A stretch of 64,000 nt of DNA, from assembly GCF_001077815.2 (NCBI RefSeq), contig NZ_CP011310.1:1922001-1986000 (forward strand). Direction: 5' to 3'. Shown here one piece after another: positions 35,865-46,081 of this stretch (position 1 is the first letter of the stretch; every line of letters begins with the position of its first letter). A program made the position numbers and the translations under genes. The stretch comes from Aurantiacibacter atlanticus (GTDB taxonomy: Bacteria > Pseudomonadota > Alphaproteobacteria > Sphingomonadales > Sphingomonadaceae). A model generated the notes under the pieces. The model was not told the DNA's origin. It did not search any database and worked only from the letters and a program-made list of their open reading frames with translations.

Positions 35865-37061
35865 TCAGGCCAGTTCGACGGCTACGGCCGTTGCTTCACC
35901 GCCGCCGATGCACAATGAAGCGATGCCGCGTTTCTTTCCCTGCTGTTTCAGCGCATTGAGAAGCGTTACGATGATGCGTGTTCCGCTGGCACCGATCGGG
36001 TGGCCCAGTGCGGTGCCGCCGCCATTGATATTGATCTTGTCATGCGAGATGCCGATGTCCTGCATGGCGAACATGGTGACGCAGGCAAATGCTTCATTCA
36101 CTTCCCACAAATCCACATCATCCACGCTCCAGCCGGTCTGTTCGAGTAGCTTCTCGATCGCACCGACAGGGGCGATGGTGAATTCTTCAGGGGCCTGAGC
36201 ATGTGCAGTGAGGCCAATGATGGTCGCGACAGGCGTAAGACCCTTTGCATCAGCCACGCTTTTGCGCGTCAGCACTACAGCCGCAGCGCCATCGGAGATA
36301 GAGGACGACGTCGCAGCGGTTATCGTGCCATCCTTGGCGAAAGCGGGACGTAGCGTCGGGATCTTGTCTGGTCGGCCTTTAGACGGCGATTCATCCGTAT
36401 CGACTGTCACATCGCCACGACGTGTGGAATAAGTTACCGGAACCAGCTCATCAGCGAACGCTCCACTATTAATCGCTGCATTGGCGCGTTCGAGGGAAGT
36501 GATGGAGTAATTATCCATCTGCTCGCGGGTCAGCTGATATTTGTCAGCCATCTCCTGCGCGAAAGTGCCCATGGCGCGGCCTTCTTCATAGGCATCTTCC
36601 AGCCCGTCGAGGAACATGTGGTCATAAGCTGTATCATGTCCGATACGCGCGCCAGAGCGATGCTTCTTGAGCAAGTATGGGGCGTTGGTCATGCTTTCCA
36701 TGCCGCCCGCAACGATCGTATCGATCGTGCCGGTTGCCAGCGCCTCTGCCCCCATGATGACGGTTTGCATACCACTGCCGCAAACCTTGTTGACCGTGGT
36801 CGCCTGCGCACTGAGCGGCAGACCTGATTTTATCGCCACCTGGCGCGCCGGGGCCTGACCAAGGCCGGCGGGAAGTACACAGCCCATGTAAACACGATCA
36901 ACGTCTTCGCCAGCAACGCCAGCACGTTCGATCGCGGCCTTAACAGCTGTTGCACCCAGATCGGTTGCAGCAACGTCAGCCAATGCGCCCTGCATCGCGC
37001 CCATCGGGGTGCGCGCATAAGAAAGGATGACGACGGGATCGGATTCGTTGAACTTAGGCAT
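35865..37061 (-). CDS. Acetyl-CoA C-acetyltransferase (thiolase)
   Basis: A 398-residue thiolase. The acyl-accepting Cys94 is in NKVCGSGM, the NEAF motif is present near residue 320, the His is in GGGTALGHPIGASG and the second catalytic Cys is in SLCIGGGEA. It condenses or cleaves acetoacetyl-CoA, in fatty-acid degradation or in polyhydroxybutyrate or ketone metabolism; no reductase or synthase gene is adjacent to decide which. ATG 37061 is preceded by AGAGGA. It is transcribed away from the nuo operon. Confidence 0.95.
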   Translation of the reverse strand: MPKFNESDPVVILSYARTPMGAMQGALADVAATDLGATAVKAAIERAGVAGEDVDRVYMGCVLPAGLGQAPARQVAIKSGLPLSAQATTVNKVCGSGMQTVIMGAEALATGTIDTIVAGGMESMTNAPYLLKKHRSGARIGHDTAYDHMFLDGLEDAYEEGRAMGTFAQEMADKYQLTREQMDNYSITSLERANAAINSGAFADELVPVTYSTRRGDVTVDTDESPSKGRPDKIPTLRPAFAKDGTITAATSSSISDGAAAVVLTRKSVADAKGLTPVATIIGLTAHAQAPEEFTIAPVGAIEKLLEQTGWSVDDVDLWEVNEAFACVTMFAMQDIGISHDKININGGGTALGHPIGASGTRIIVTLLNALKQQGKKRGIASLCIGGGEATAVAVELA

Positions 37062-37571
37062 ATGAAGCTTGGTCCTCTGGATGTGGGTATATCGACTTTC
37101 CAATTGCAATACGCCGCGCACCCGCGCTTGGCAAATGCCTCATGGAGAGGGGAGGGAAGGTTGTTATTACGTGTCGTTATGTAAACTTTGATAAACCAAG
37201 TATTGCCATTAGAGCGTAAAATTATTGCATTCTTGATAGATAGGTAAATCAACAATTCTTACATGAAGAGAGCGATAGAATATCTGCGCAAAATTTGAAT
37301 AATTGCGAGACGTTGTTTACTCTCCCAAGTAGGGGCTATTTTTCAGCGCGCTAAATAGGTGTTCTCCATAATATTGGAGATGGCCAATGCGACATTTGCG
37401 GGAAGGGCAGAATCCTGCAGTAGCGGCAAATTTTGCGAAGTTCGCATAAGCGCAGGCCGCAACTGGGGGAAAGCACAGGGCAACAGTCGGAAATTGGCCG
37501 TTAGTTGCCTTGCATGATGGCGGGGCATTGCCTAGACGCGCGGCCAACCCATCAGCAATTCCGAGTCCACC
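37062..37571. promoter_or_regulatory. AT-rich divergent region upstream of thiolase and nuo operon
   Basis: These 510 bases have clearly lower GC than the neighbourhood and no convincing gene. They probably contain the divergent promoters of the thiolase and the nuo operon. Visible signals are an 18-bp dyad at 37363-37380 (TCTCCA, six bases, TGGAGA) and an 11-bp inverted pair CGCAAAATTTG at 37287-37297 and CAAATTTTGCG at 37427-37437. A weak plus-strand promoter candidate is TTGTTT (37313-37318), 18 bases, TATTTT (37337-37342). The dyad sits just downstream of that promoter, where an operator could act. Confidence 0.45.
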
Positions 37572-37946
37572 TTGGTCGATCTCACTGAATACCTTCCGAT
37601 CTTGCTGTTTTTAGGCATCGCTGCGGCCTTGTCGACGGCATTTGTGCTGCTACCCATGGGCGTGTCGCGCCTGACGGGGAGCCACAATCCCAATGCGGCA
37701 AAGCTATCCGAGTATGAATGCGGCTTTCCCGCTTTCGAGGATCCGCGCAGCCAGTTCGACGTGCGCTTTTACCTGATCGCGATTCTGTTCATCATTTTCG
37801 ACCTCGAAGCAGCGTTTCTGTTTCCGTGGGCCGTTACGCTTGATCTGACCGGCTGGGCCGGTTGGCTCACCATGGTGATCTTCCTTGGAGAACTCGCCAT
37901 CGGACTTGCCTATGCCTGGAAAAAGGGAGCCCTGGAATGGGAGTGA
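37572..37946 (+). CDS. nuoA: NADH-quinone oxidoreductase subunit A
   Basis: A 124-residue membrane subunit with three transmembrane segments and the conserved [22 protein letters not shown] loop near the quinone channel. First gene of the complex I operon. The only usable start is TTG 37572, with a poor ribosome site, which may keep initiation of the operon low. Overlaps nuoB by 10 bases. Confidence 0.95.
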   Translation: MVDLTEYLPILLFLGIAAALSTAFVLLPMGVSRLTGSHNPNAAKLSEYECGFPAFEDPRSQFDVRFYLIAILFIIFDLEAAFLFPWAVTLDLTGWAGWLTMVIFLGELAIGLAYAWKKGALEWE

Positions 37947-38485
37947 ACGACCCCATCCCCGCCGCCCGCCCGGGTGAAGTTAAGCAGCCCGATGCGGACT
38001 ATTTCAACGCGCTTCAGTCTGAGGTGAATGACAAGGGCTTCCTCGTCACCAGCACAGAAGATTTGTTCCAATGGGCACGCACCGGCAGCCTGTGGTGGAT
38101 GACCTTCGGTCTCGCCTGCTGCGCTGTTGAGATGATCCATGTCAATATGCCGCGCTATGACATGGAGCGGTTCGGCGTCGCTCCGCGCGCTTCCCCGCGT
38201 CAGTCTGACGTGATGATCGTGGCAGGAACGCTGTGCAACAAGATGGCCCCGGCATTGCGCCGCGTTTACGATCAGATGTCAGACCCCAAATACGTCATCA
38301 GCATGGGCAGTTGCGCCAATGGGGGTGGCTATTACCATTACAGCTATTCTGTGGTGCGCGGCTGTGACCGGATTGTGCCGGTCGATATCTACATTCCCGG
38401 CTGCCCTCCCACGGCAGAGGCGCTGCTCTACGGCGTGATGCAATTGCAGCGCAAGATCCGCCGCGTGGGGACAATCGAACGATGA
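37937..38485 (+). CDS. nuoB: NADH-quinone oxidoreductase subunit B
   Basis: A 182-residue peripheral-arm subunit that binds the terminal 4Fe-4S cluster N2. The tandem Cys pair is in LACCAVEM, a further Cys in MGSCANGGG and one in [10 protein letters not shown]. It passes electrons to ubiquinone at the membrane junction. ATG 37937 was chosen because GGAG lies 7 bases upstream; it overlaps the nuoA end. Confidence 0.96.
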   Translation: MGVNDPIPAARPGEVKQPDADYFNALQSEVNDKGFLVTSTEDLFQWARTGSLWWMTFGLACCAVEMIHVNMPRYDMERFGVAPRASPRQSDVMIVAGTLCNKMAPALRRVYDQMSDPKYVISMGSCANGGGYYHYSYSVVRGCDRIVPVDIYIPGCPPTAEALLYGVMQLQRKIRRVGTIER

Positions 38486-39339
38486 GCGTTCTGCACTCCG
38501 CCCCAAGAATCGCATCCAATGAAGGCAGGCTCGATGCGCTAGCGAAGGCGCTTGGCTCGATGCTGCTGGATTCGCTGGAAGATCATGGCGAGATCATTCT
38601 CACGGTAAAGCGCGAAAATATCGAAGACGCGCTGCGCCTGCTGCGCGACGATCACGCCTATCAGCAGCTCGTCGAGATCGCGGGGGTCGATTATCCGGGC
38701 CGTGCTGAACGGTTTGAAGTGGTTTACATGCTGCTGAGTCTGACGGAAAATCACCGCGTGATGGTGAAGGTTTCCACCGATGAGGCGACGCCTGTTCCCA
38801 CGGTCACCACGCTTTGGCCCGTCGCAGGCTGGCTGGAGCGCGAGGTCTTCGATCTCTACGGCGTGATATTTGAAGGCAATAGCGATCTTCGTCGCATTCT
38901 CACGGATTACGGTTTTGAAGGGCATCCTTTCCGTAAGGATTTCCCGCTGACGGGGTATACCGAGCTGCGATATTCCGAAGAGGAACGCCGCGTTGTGTAT
39001 GAGCCTGTCGAACTGGCGCAGGATTTCCGTACATTCGATTTCATGTCGCCCTGGGAAGGTGCGGATTATGTGCTTCCGGGCGATGAAAAGGCGGATTCTC
39101 CGCCAGTCGATGACCCCAAGACAACAGAAAAGGCATCCGAGACCGGAGCCGGTGCGAAAACTGATGCCAAGGCAGCTGAAAAAGTTAGTGACGCTGCGCC
39201 GGCGGAAAAGGATTCCGGCGTAGAAGATGCAGGCGCGCCCGATCCTACAGAGGACCGGAAAGACCGTGAAGAGCGCGAGGCAAGCGGCCGCGACACAAAA
39301 GGCGCGACGGAGCCTGACGAGAAGGAGAGCGGCGAATGA
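38482..39339 (+). CDS. nuoC: NADH-quinone oxidoreductase subunit C with long charged C-terminal tail
   Basis: The first 193 residues are a normal NuoC (30-kDa) subunit, with [17 protein letters not shown] and ending [10 protein letters not shown] tail of about 92 residues follows, almost only Glu, Asp, Lys, Ala, Pro, Thr and Ser, with no hydrophobic core, so it should be disordered. Typical NuoC proteins end close to SPWEG. The gene starts at ATG 38482 inside the nuoB stop (ATGA) and its end overlaps nuoD in the same way, so the tail is translated in the operon and is not a frameshift. Confidence 0.95.
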   Translation: MSVLHSAPRIASNEGRLDALAKALGSMLLDSLEDHGEIILTVKRENIEDALRLLRDDHAYQQLVEIAGVDYPGRAERFEVVYMLLSLTENHRVMVKVSTDEATPVPTVTTLWPVAGWLEREVFDLYGVIFEGNSDLRRILTDYGFEGHPFRKDFPLTGYTELRYSEEERRVVYEPVELAQDFRTFDFMSPWEGADYVLPGDEKADSPPVDDPKTTEKASETGAGAKTDAKAAEKVSDAAPAEKDSGVEDAGAPDPTEDRKDREEREASGRDTKGATEPDEKESGE

Positions 39340-40550
39340 GCGGCTTGCAACTCGAAGAATCGCCGACCACCACCGGCGAACCCATCAGCAACTACACGAT
39401 CAACTTCGGTCCCCAGCATCCGGCTGCGCATGGCGTGCTGCGCATGGTGATGGAACTGGATGGCGAAATCGTGGAACGCGTCGATCCGCACGTCGGCCTG
39501 CTGCATCGCGGCACCGAGAAGCTGATCGAATACAAGACCTATCTCCAGGCGCTGCCCTATTTCGACCGGCTTGATTACTGCTCCCCGCTGGCGCAGGAAT
39601 ACAGCTATGTTCTCGCTATAGAAAAGCTGCTCAATGTAGAGGTTCCCATTCGCGCGCAATATCTGCGCGTGCTGTTTGCGGAGCTGACGCGCATCTGCAA
39701 TCACATGCTCAACATCGGCGCGCATGTGATGGATGTGGGCGCGATGACGCCCAACCTGTGGGTGTTTGAACTGCGCGAGGATTGTCTCAACTTCTTTGAA
39801 CGTGCTTCGGGCGCACGCATGCACAGCGCCTATTTCCGCCCCGGCGGCGTGCATCAGGATGTGCCGCTAAAGCTGCTCACTGATATTGGCGATTGGGTTG
39901 ATGGCCGTCTGCCTGAACTTTTCGGCGATGCTATGAGCCTGGTGCAAGACAACCGCATCTTCAAACAGCGCAATGTCGATATCGCGCATGTATCAAAAGA
40001 GGATGCGATTGCATGGGGCTTTTCCGGCCCGATGATCCGCGCCGCCGGTATTGCGTGGGACCTTCGCAAATCGCAGCCTTATGATGTGTATGATCGGATG
40101 GACTTTGAAATTCCCGTCGGCACCAATTCGGATTGCTATGATCGCTTCATGGTCCGCTGCGAAGAAGTGTATCAGTCAGCCCGCATCATCAAGCAGTGTC
40201 TTGCCGAGATGCCCGAAGGCCCGATCGCGACCGAAGACCGCAAGGTTGCACCGCCCAAGCGCGCCGAAATGAAGCAGTCGATGGAAGCGCTGATTCACCA
40301 CTTCAAGCTCTATACCGAAGGTTTCCGCGTGCCTGCGGGTGAAGTGTATGTTGCGACAGAAAGCCCCAAGGGTGAATTTGGCGTCTATCTGGTGAGCGAT
40401 GGGTCCAACAAACCCTATCGCTGCAAAATCCGCCCGACTGCGTTCTCGCATCTGCAGGCTATGGATATGATGACCAAGGGCCACATGCTGCCTGACGCGA
40501 CCGCCATTCTGGGCGCTATTGACGTTGTGTTCGGGGAGTGTGACCGGTGA
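39336..40550 (+). CDS. nuoD: NADH-quinone oxidoreductase subunit D
   Basis: A 404-residue (49-kDa) subunit that forms the quinone-binding cavity with NuoB. Conserved features include [13 protein letters not shown] near the N-terminus, [12 protein letters not shown], and [11 protein letters not shown] near the end; the last Arg ends the family-typical VFGECDR. Starts by 4-base overlap with nuoC. Confidence 0.97.
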   Translation: MSGLQLEESPTTTGEPISNYTINFGPQHPAAHGVLRMVMELDGEIVERVDPHVGLLHRGTEKLIEYKTYLQALPYFDRLDYCSPLAQEYSYVLAIEKLLNVEVPIRAQYLRVLFAELTRICNHMLNIGAHVMDVGAMTPNLWVFELREDCLNFFERASGARMHSAYFRPGGVHQDVPLKLLTDIGDWVDGRLPELFGDAMSLVQDNRIFKQRNVDIAHVSKEDAIAWGFSGPMIRAAGIAWDLRKSQPYDVYDRMDFEIPVGTNSDCYDRFMVRCEEVYQSARIIKQCLAEMPEGPIATEDRKVAPPKRAEMKQSMEALIHHFKLYTEGFRVPAGEVYVATESPKGEFGVYLVSDGSNKPYRCKIRPTAFSHLQAMDMMTKGHMLPDATAILGAIDVVFGECDR

Positions 40551-40589
40551 TCGGCATGACCTTAATTTCCAATCGAAAAGGTCAATCGA

Positions 40590-41258
40590 ATGGCCGCTAG
40601 ACATCTCGCCCCCGATACACCGGAACTGCGCGCACGCTGGGAAGGGTTTGCCTTTACCGATGCCAATAAGGCTACGGCGGACAGGCACATTGCCAAATAT
40701 CCCGAAGGCCGCCAGAAAAGCGCGGTGATGCCGCTGCTTGACCTGGCGCAGCGCCAGGTCGGTGAAGAAACTGAAACGCAGGGCTGGCTGCCGCTGCCAG
40801 TGATCGAATATGTAGCCGCATATCTCGACATGCCGGTGATCCGTGTGCTTGAAGTCGCAACATTCTATTTTATGTATAACCTTGTTCCTGTTGGCAAATT
40901 CCATGTGCAAGTGTGCGGCACAACGCCCTGCATGCTACGCGGATCGGACAGTTTGTTTGAAACCTGTGCCAAGCGCGGCATGGCCAAGGGCAAGGTTTCC
41001 GAAGACGGTTTGTGGACCCTTACGGAAGTGGAATGCATGGGCAATTGCGCCACCGCGCCGATGGTCCAGATCAACGACGACAATTATGAGGATTTGACGC
41101 CAGAACGCCTCGATACAGTGCTTGATGCGCTGGCTGCAGGTGAGCAGCCCAGGAGTGGCACGCAAGAGCCTGGCCGTCACACGTCGGAGCCTACTGGCGG
41201 ACCGACGACGCTCAATGAAATGGTCGACGCGAACCATGATTATCGGAAAGACTGGTAA
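40590..41258 (+). CDS. nuoE: NADH-quinone oxidoreductase subunit E
   Basis: A 222-residue (24-kDa) thioredoxin-fold subunit with the 2Fe-2S site CGTTPC and CMGNC. It forms the NADH-oxidising tip with NuoF. The last 45 residues, after AAGEQPRSG, are low-complexity, and longer than in many relatives. ATG 40590 is preceded by AAGG at 8 bases. Its TAA overlaps the ATG of a 46-codon gene (TAATG). Confidence 0.95.
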   Translation: MAARHLAPDTPELRARWEGFAFTDANKATADRHIAKYPEGRQKSAVMPLLDLAQRQVGEETETQGWLPLPVIEYVAAYLDMPVIRVLEVATFYFMYNLVPVGKFHVQVCGTTPCMLRGSDSLFETCAKRGMAKGKVSEDGLWTLTEVECMGNCATAPMVQINDDNYEDLTPERLDTVLDALAAGEQPRSGTQEPGRHTSEPTGGPTTLNEMVDANHDYRKDW

Positions 41259-41398
41259 TGGACCAGATCTTCCCCATCCTCATCGCGCTGGTCCTCGTCG
41301 TGATTGCGTGGAAGGTGCTCAAGGGAATCGTCAAGACTGTAGCGCTCGTCGTGATCCTCGCAGCGGCCGCGATCTGGACCTTTGGAGGGCTGACGTGA
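41258..41398 (+). CDS. Small membrane protein between nuoE and nuoF (46 aa)
   Basis: An ATG overlapping the nuoE stop (TAATG) opens a 46-codon frame. Its product is almost wholly hydrophobic: a first helix IFPILIALVLVVIAWKVL, a short KGIVK turn, and a second helix VALVVILAAAAIW. It should be a two-helix hairpin in the inner membrane. Its stop overlaps the next small frame (TGATG). The tight coupling with nuoE suggests it is translated. No family recognised. Confidence 0.7.
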   Translation: MDQIFPILIALVLVVIAWKVLKGIVKTVALVVILAAAAIWTFGGLT

Positions 41399-41571
41399 TG
41401 TCTAATGATGTGATCGATGTTCTTCCGGTTTTTGGCCTCCTTATCGGGCTGATCGTGGCATTCGCATTCGATCCGACAGCGAAAAGGGCTTCTGCGTGGG
41501 GAGCACCTTCCAGACTTAATGCAGGATGTGCGATGCGCTTGGCATCCAGAGGTTTTTATAATGCTCGCTGA
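41398..41571 (+). CDS. Small protein between nuoE and nuoF (57 aa)
   Basis: ATG 41398 overlaps the stop of the preceding 46-codon gene (TGATG). The 57-residue product has one hydrophobic segment, [14 protein letters not shown], at residues 11-24, then a basic, Ala/Arg-rich tail without obvious structure. The end overlaps nuoF by 11 bases. A membrane-anchored accessory protein of complex I is possible. It is also possible that only the first part is functional and the tail is a relict. No family recognised. Confidence 0.6.
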   Translation: MSNDVIDVLPVFGLLIGLIVAFAFDPTAKRASAWGAPSRLNAGCAMRLASRGFYNAR

Positions 41572-42853
41572 CAAGGACCGCATCTTCACCAATCTCTACG
41601 GTTTTCAGGGCTGGGACCTGAAATCTGCCGAAAAGCGTGGAGACTGGGATGATACGAAGGCGCTTATCGAGCGCGGGCAAGACAATATCATCGAGGAAAT
41701 TAAGGCATCCGGCCTGCGTGGCCGCGGCGGTGCAGGTTTCCCGACCGGCATGAAATGGTCTTTCATGCCCAAGGAAAGCAAGGATGGTCGTCCGTCCTTT
41801 CTTGTCATCAATGCCGATGAATCGGAGCCGGGCAGCTGCAAGGACCGTGAGATTATTCGCCATGATCCGCACAAGCTGATCGAAGGCGCACTGGTCGCCG
41901 GTTTCGCCATGCGGGCGAGGGCGGCCTATATCTACATTCGCGGCGAATATATCCGCGAGGCTGAGACCTTGCAGGCTGCAATTGACGAAGCTTATGGCGC
42001 AGGTCTGATCGGCAAGAATGCCAGTGGATCAGGCTATGATTTCGACGTTTTCATGCACCGCGGCGCTGGCGCCTATATCTGCGGTGAAGAAACCGCGATG
42101 ATCGAAAGCCTGGAAGGCAAGAAGGGCCAGCCACGGCTTAAACCGCCATTCCCCGCAGGTGCTGGGCTTTATGGTTGCCCCACAACGGTCAATAATGTTG
42201 AAAGTATCGCAGTGGTCCCCACCATCCTGCGGCGTGGTGCAAACTGGTTTTCCAGCTTCGGGCGTGAAGGGAATAAGGGCACCAAGCTCTTCCAGATCAG
42301 CGGCCATGTGAATAAGCCTTGCGTGGTCGAAGAGGCCATGAGCATCACCTTTGAGGAGCTGATCGAGAAGCATTGCGGCGGTATTCGCGGTGGTTGGGAT
42401 AATCTGCTGGCTGTTATCCCCGGTGGATCATCCGTTCCGCTGGTGCCGGGAGAGCAGATCCGCACGGCGCATATGGATTTTGACGGGCTGAAAGAACTTG
42501 GCTCCGGTCTTGGTACGGCGGGCGTTATCGTGATGGACAAATCCACCGATATCGTGCGCGCCATCAGCCGCATCTCCTATTTCTACAAGCATGAAAGCTG
42601 CGGCCAATGCACGCCGTGCCGCGAAGGTACAGGCTGGATGTGGCGCGTGATGGAACGGCTGCGCGTGGGTGAAAGTTCATCTGAAGAGATCGATATGCTC
42701 TATCAGGTCACCAAGCAGGTGGAAGGCCACACGATCTGCGCACTGGGTGACGCCGCCGCTTGGCCAATCCAGGGCTTGCTTAAGCATTTCCGCCCAGAAC
42801 TGGAACGCCGCATCGCCGAACGCGAAGGCGGTTTGCAGGAGGCAGCGGAGTGA
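41561..42853 (+). CDS. nuoF: NADH-quinone oxidoreductase subunit F
   Basis: A 430-residue flavoprotein (51-kDa) subunit that oxidises NADH. The NADH/FMN-binding [13 protein letters not shown] and [13 protein letters not shown] segments and the 4Fe-4S cysteines in [12 protein letters not shown] plus a later Cys (HTICALGD) are present. ATG 41561 is preceded by AGAGG at 8 bases. An upstream ATG would overlap the small frame more deeply and was not chosen. Confidence 0.97.
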   Translation: MLADKDRIFTNLYGFQGWDLKSAEKRGDWDDTKALIERGQDNIIEEIKASGLRGRGGAGFPTGMKWSFMPKESKDGRPSFLVINADESEPGSCKDREIIRHDPHKLIEGALVAGFAMRARAAYIYIRGEYIREAETLQAAIDEAYGAGLIGKNASGSGYDFDVFMHRGAGAYICGEETAMIESLEGKKGQPRLKPPFPAGAGLYGCPTTVNNVESIAVVPTILRRGANWFSSFGREGNKGTKLFQISGHVNKPCVVEEAMSITFEELIEKHCGGIRGGWDNLLAVIPGGSSVPLVPGEQIRTAHMDFDGLKELGSGLGTAGVIVMDKSTDIVRAISRISYFYKHESCGQCTPCREGTGWMWRVMERLRVGESSSEEIDMLYQVTKQVEGHTICALGDAAAWPIQGLLKHFRPELERRIAEREGGLQEAAE

Positions 42854-43014
42854 TGCGTTCGCTTTACAATCTAGGCGGCGCTGGTTTTCTTGGTGAGCCG
42901 ACCTTGACGATGCCAACGTCTTTCTTTCGCCAGATGGCCGCCGATGGACTGTGGAGCCGCAGCCATTACGCCACGACTGGTCGGCCTGCACCAACAATCC
43001 AAGGTAGGGTCTAA
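42853..43014 (+). CDS. Small protein between nuoF and nuoG (53 aa)
   Basis: ATG 42853 overlaps the nuoF stop (TGATG) and the TAA overlaps the nuoG start (TAATG), so the frame exactly fills the space between two complex I genes. The 53-residue product is basic and not hydrophobic: it begins [16 protein letters not shown] and ends in an Ala/Pro-rich stretch. A GGAGGCAGCGGAG ribosome site precedes it. No family recognised. Coupled position and fit argue for a real gene. Confidence 0.65.
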   Translation: MRSLYNLGGAGFLGEPTLTMPTSFFRQMAADGLWSRSHYATTGRPAPTIQGRV

Positions 43015-45026
43015 TGCCTAAAGTCACCGTAGACGGTCAGGAAATCGAGGTTCCCGGAGGCGCCACCGTGCTGCAGGCGTGTGAGCTTGCCGGCAAGGAA
43101 ATCCCGCGTTTCTGTTATCACGAGCGTCTCAGCATCGCTGGCAATTGCCGCATGTGCCTCGTGGAAGTTAAGCCGGGGCCGCCCAAACCGCAGGCATCTT
43201 GTGCATTGCCCGCGACTGATGGACAGGAAATACGTACCGATAGCGAAATGGTAAAGACCGCGCGCGAAGGCGTGATGGAATTCCTTCTGATCAACCACCC
43301 GCTCGATTGTCCGATCTGCGATCAGGGCGGCGAATGTGATTTGCAGGACCAGGCCATGATGTATGGCCGGGGCGGCAGCCGCTATGATGAAAACAAGCGT
43401 GCCGTGACCGAAAAATACATGGGGCCGCTGATCAAGACGATTATGACGCGGTGCATCCATTGCACACGCTGCGTCCGCTTTTCCGAAGAAATCGCCGGCG
43501 TCGATGAAATCGGTGCGCTGTATCGTGGCGAAGACATGCAGATCACAACATATCTCGAACAGGCGGCTAAGCACGAATTGTCCGCCAACGTGATCGACCT
43601 GTGCCCGGTCGGCGCGCTCACCAGCGGGCCATATGCGTATGAATCGCGTCCGTGGGAATTGAAGAAAACGCTTGGCATCGACGTGTCCGATGCGGTCGGC
43701 TCCAACATCCGTATCGACAGCCGCGGCCGCGAAGTGTTGCGTGTATTGCCCCGCATCAATGATGATGTGAACGAGGAATGGATTTCCGACAAGGCGCGCT
43801 ACCAGGTCGATGGCCTGACGCGCCGCCGTCTCGATAAGGTTTTCATCCGCCGTCGTGGCAAGCTCGAGACAGCAAGTTGGGACGAAGCGTTCGCAAAGAT
43901 TGCCAAGGCCAAGCCCGGCAAGGCCATTGCCGCGATCGCGGGCGACATGGTCGATTGCGAAACGATGTTTGCTGCCAAGACGCTTCTCAAGGCGAGCGGT
44001 TCGGCCCTTGTCGAAAGCCGTCAGACCGGTATGGACTACGATGTGTCCAGCCTCGCGGGCGCCAATTTCAACAGCACATTTGCCAAGATCGAGGAGGCGG
44101 ATGCTATCCTTATCATCGGCAGCCATGTGCGCTGGGAAGCGCCACTGGTGAATGTCCGTCTGCGCAAGGCAGCCAAGAGCGGTGCGAAATTGTTCATTGT
44201 AGGTCCCGAATGGGAAACGACCTATCCGGCAGAGTTTCTCGGGGAAGAAATCGGAATTCTCGGTAATTTGCCCAGCCATGTGCAGGATGCACTAAACGGG
44301 GCGGAACGGCCTGCCGTCATCATCGGCGGGGCAGGTCTGGCTGCTGGTGCGCATGGTTCAGCACTGCGGATTGCGCATGATTTCGGCATGGTGAAAGACG
44401 GTTGGAACGGTTTCAACGTATTGCACCTCTCGGCGGCTCGTATGGGGGCGCTGATGCTCGGCTTTGCGCAGAGTGGCGGTATGGCGGATATCCTTGCTGC
44501 CAAGCCCAAGGTGGTCCTTGCGCTGGGCGCCGATGAGATTGATTTCGGCCAGTTCCCTGAAGCCTTGAAGGTCTATATCGGCCATCACGGCGACAAGGGC
44601 GCGCATGCGGCGGATATCATCCTGCCCGCCAGCGCTTATACCGAAAAGCCCGGTACCTATGTGAATACGGAAGGGCGCGTGCAGATGGCCGACAAAGCGA
44701 TCTTCGCGCCAGGTGACGCGCGCGAAGACTGGACGATCCTGCGCGCATTGGCAGATGCGCTGGGCGTCACCGTGGGCTTCGATAATTACGATCAATTGCG
44801 CGCCGCAATGGTGGCAGACGTGCCTGCCTTGGGCGAAGAAGGCCAGATTGCGAATTTCGGCGCAATGCCATCCGCTCCTATCGGAGCAGCACCATCGGGT
44901 ACGATCAATGCTTATCCGGTCAAGGATTTCTACCTCACCAACCCCATCGCCCGCGCCAGCGATGTGATGCAACGGTGTTCGGTTGAACTACTGCATGAGG
45001 AAGTGCTGCAGGAGGCGGCGGAATGA
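43014..45026 (+). CDS. nuoG: NADH-quinone oxidoreductase subunit G
   Basis: A 670-residue (75-kDa) subunit. The N-terminal ferredoxin-like domain has [15 protein letters not shown], then the His-linked cluster region [14 protein letters not shown], and the 4Fe-4S motif [10 protein letters not shown]. The C-terminal half is a molybdopterin-oxidoreductase fold without the cofactor, as usual in complex I. It carries electrons from FMN toward NuoB. Ends in an ATGA overlap with nuoH. Confidence 0.97.
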   Translation: MPKVTVDGQEIEVPGGATVLQACELAGKEIPRFCYHERLSIAGNCRMCLVEVKPGPPKPQASCALPATDGQEIRTDSEMVKTAREGVMEFLLINHPLDCPICDQGGECDLQDQAMMYGRGGSRYDENKRAVTEKYMGPLIKTIMTRCIHCTRCVRFSEEIAGVDEIGALYRGEDMQITTYLEQAAKHELSANVIDLCPVGALTSGPYAYESRPWELKKTLGIDVSDAVGSNIRIDSRGREVLRVLPRINDDVNEEWISDKARYQVDGLTRRRLDKVFIRRRGKLETASWDEAFAKIAKAKPGKAIAAIAGDMVDCETMFAAKTLLKASGSALVESRQTGMDYDVSSLAGANFNSTFAKIEEADAILIIGSHVRWEAPLVNVRLRKAAKSGAKLFIVGPEWETTYPAEFLGEEIGILGNLPSHVQDALNGAERPAVIIGGAGLAAGAHGSALRIAHDFGMVKDGWNGFNVLHLSAARMGALMLGFAQSGGMADILAAKPKVVLALGADEIDFGQFPEALKVYIGHHGDKGAHAADIILPASAYTEKPGTYVNTEGRVQMADKAIFAPGDAREDWTILRALADALGVTVGFDNYDQLRAAMVADVPALGEEGQIANFGAMPSAPIGAAPSGTINAYPVKDFYLTNPIARASDVMQRCSVELLHEEVLQEAAE

Positions 45027-46081
45027 CCGAATTCTTCACCTCCCTTGGCATGACAGAAGGCTGGGCGCTTTTTGTCGGCAGTATTGCAGGCATCCTGCTG
45101 ATTGCTCTGCCACTGATGCTAGCCGTGGCGATGATCATTTATGTCGATCGCAAGGTCTGGGCGGCCATCAATTTGCGGCGCGGGCCCAATGTGGTCGGGC
45201 CCTTCGGTTTGCTGCAGAGCTTTGCCGACGGGTTGAAGGTCTTCCTGCAGGAAACCATCATCCCCAGCGCGGCGAACAAGGGCATCTTCCTTCTTGCGCC
45301 GATCATTACCTTTACCGTGGCCCTCGTCGCATGGGCTGTGATCCCGTTCGACGCAGGCGTCGTGCTTGCGGACATCAATGTCGGCCTGCTGTACATTCTG
45401 GCGATCAGTTCCCTCTCGGTTTACGGCATCACGATGGCGGGCTGGGCGAGTAATTCAAAATATCCGTTCTTTTCCGCCATGCGCGCTGCCGCGCAAATGA
45501 TATCTTATGAGGTGTCGATCGGCTTCATTCTTGTATGCGTGGTACTATACGCAGGCTCCTTCAATCTGAGCGAGATTGTTGAGGCGCAGCGCGGACACGG
45601 ACTGGGCATCGTCAACGGCTATTACTTCAACCTGCTGCTCTTCCCGATGTGGGTGATGTTCTTCATTTCCAGCTTGGCTGAAACGCAGCGCGTCCCCTTC
45701 GATCTGACCGAGGCAGAAAGTGAGCTGGTTGCCGGTTATCAGACGGAATATTCTTCGATGAGCTTCGCGCTTTTCTGGCTGGGTGAATATGCCAATATCC
45801 TGCTGATGTGCAGCCTCAACACCTTGCTGTTCTTCGGCGGGTGGCTGCCACCGCTCGATATAGACCTGATCCCGTGGTTCGACATTCCAGGATTCGTCTG
45901 GTTCCTTGCCAAAACATTCTTTTTCTTCTTCATGTTCAGCTGGGTGATGGCGACGGTTCCGCGCTATCGTTATGACCAATTGATGCGGCTTGGCTGGAAA
46001 GTATTCCTGCCGATGAGCCTGATTTTCGTGGTCGCAATCTCCGGTTGGTTGATGCTTACTCGTTACGGAGGTGCGGCATGA
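45023..46081 (+). CDS. nuoH: NADH-quinone oxidoreductase subunit H
   Basis: A 352-residue membrane subunit with about eight helices. The [18 protein letters not shown] region and [18 protein letters not shown] loop, both near the quinone site, are conserved. It couples the peripheral arm to the proton-pumping arm. Starts inside the nuoG stop and ends overlapping nuoI. Confidence 0.97.
   Translation: MTEFFTSLGMTEGWALFVGSIAGILLIALPLMLAVAMIIYVDRKVWAAINLRRGPNVVGPFGLLQSFADGLKVFLQETIIPSAANKGIFLLAPIITFTVALVAWAVIPFDAGVVLADINVGLLYILAISSLSVYGITMAGWASNSKYPFFSAMRAAAQMISYEVSIGFILVCVVLYAGSFNLSEIVEAQRGHGLGIVNGYYFNLLLFPMWVMFFISSLAETQRVPFDLTEAESELVAGYQTEYSSMSFALFWLGEYANILLMCSLNTLLFFGGWLPPLDIDLIPWFDIPGFVWFLAKTFFFFFMFSWVMATVPRYRYDQLMRLGWKVFLPMSLIFVVAISGWLMLTRYGGAA

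Noticed and set aside
37317-37547. A 76-codon minus-strand frame in the nuo upstream region
   Set aside because: No ribosome site, atypical composition, and it covers the likely nuo promoter. Treated as non-coding.
43011-44279. A 422-codon open frame antisense to nuoG
   Set aside because: It lies wholly opposite a certain gene and has Cys/His/Arg-rich composition typical of reverse-frame translation of GC-rich DNA. It has no recognisable domain.
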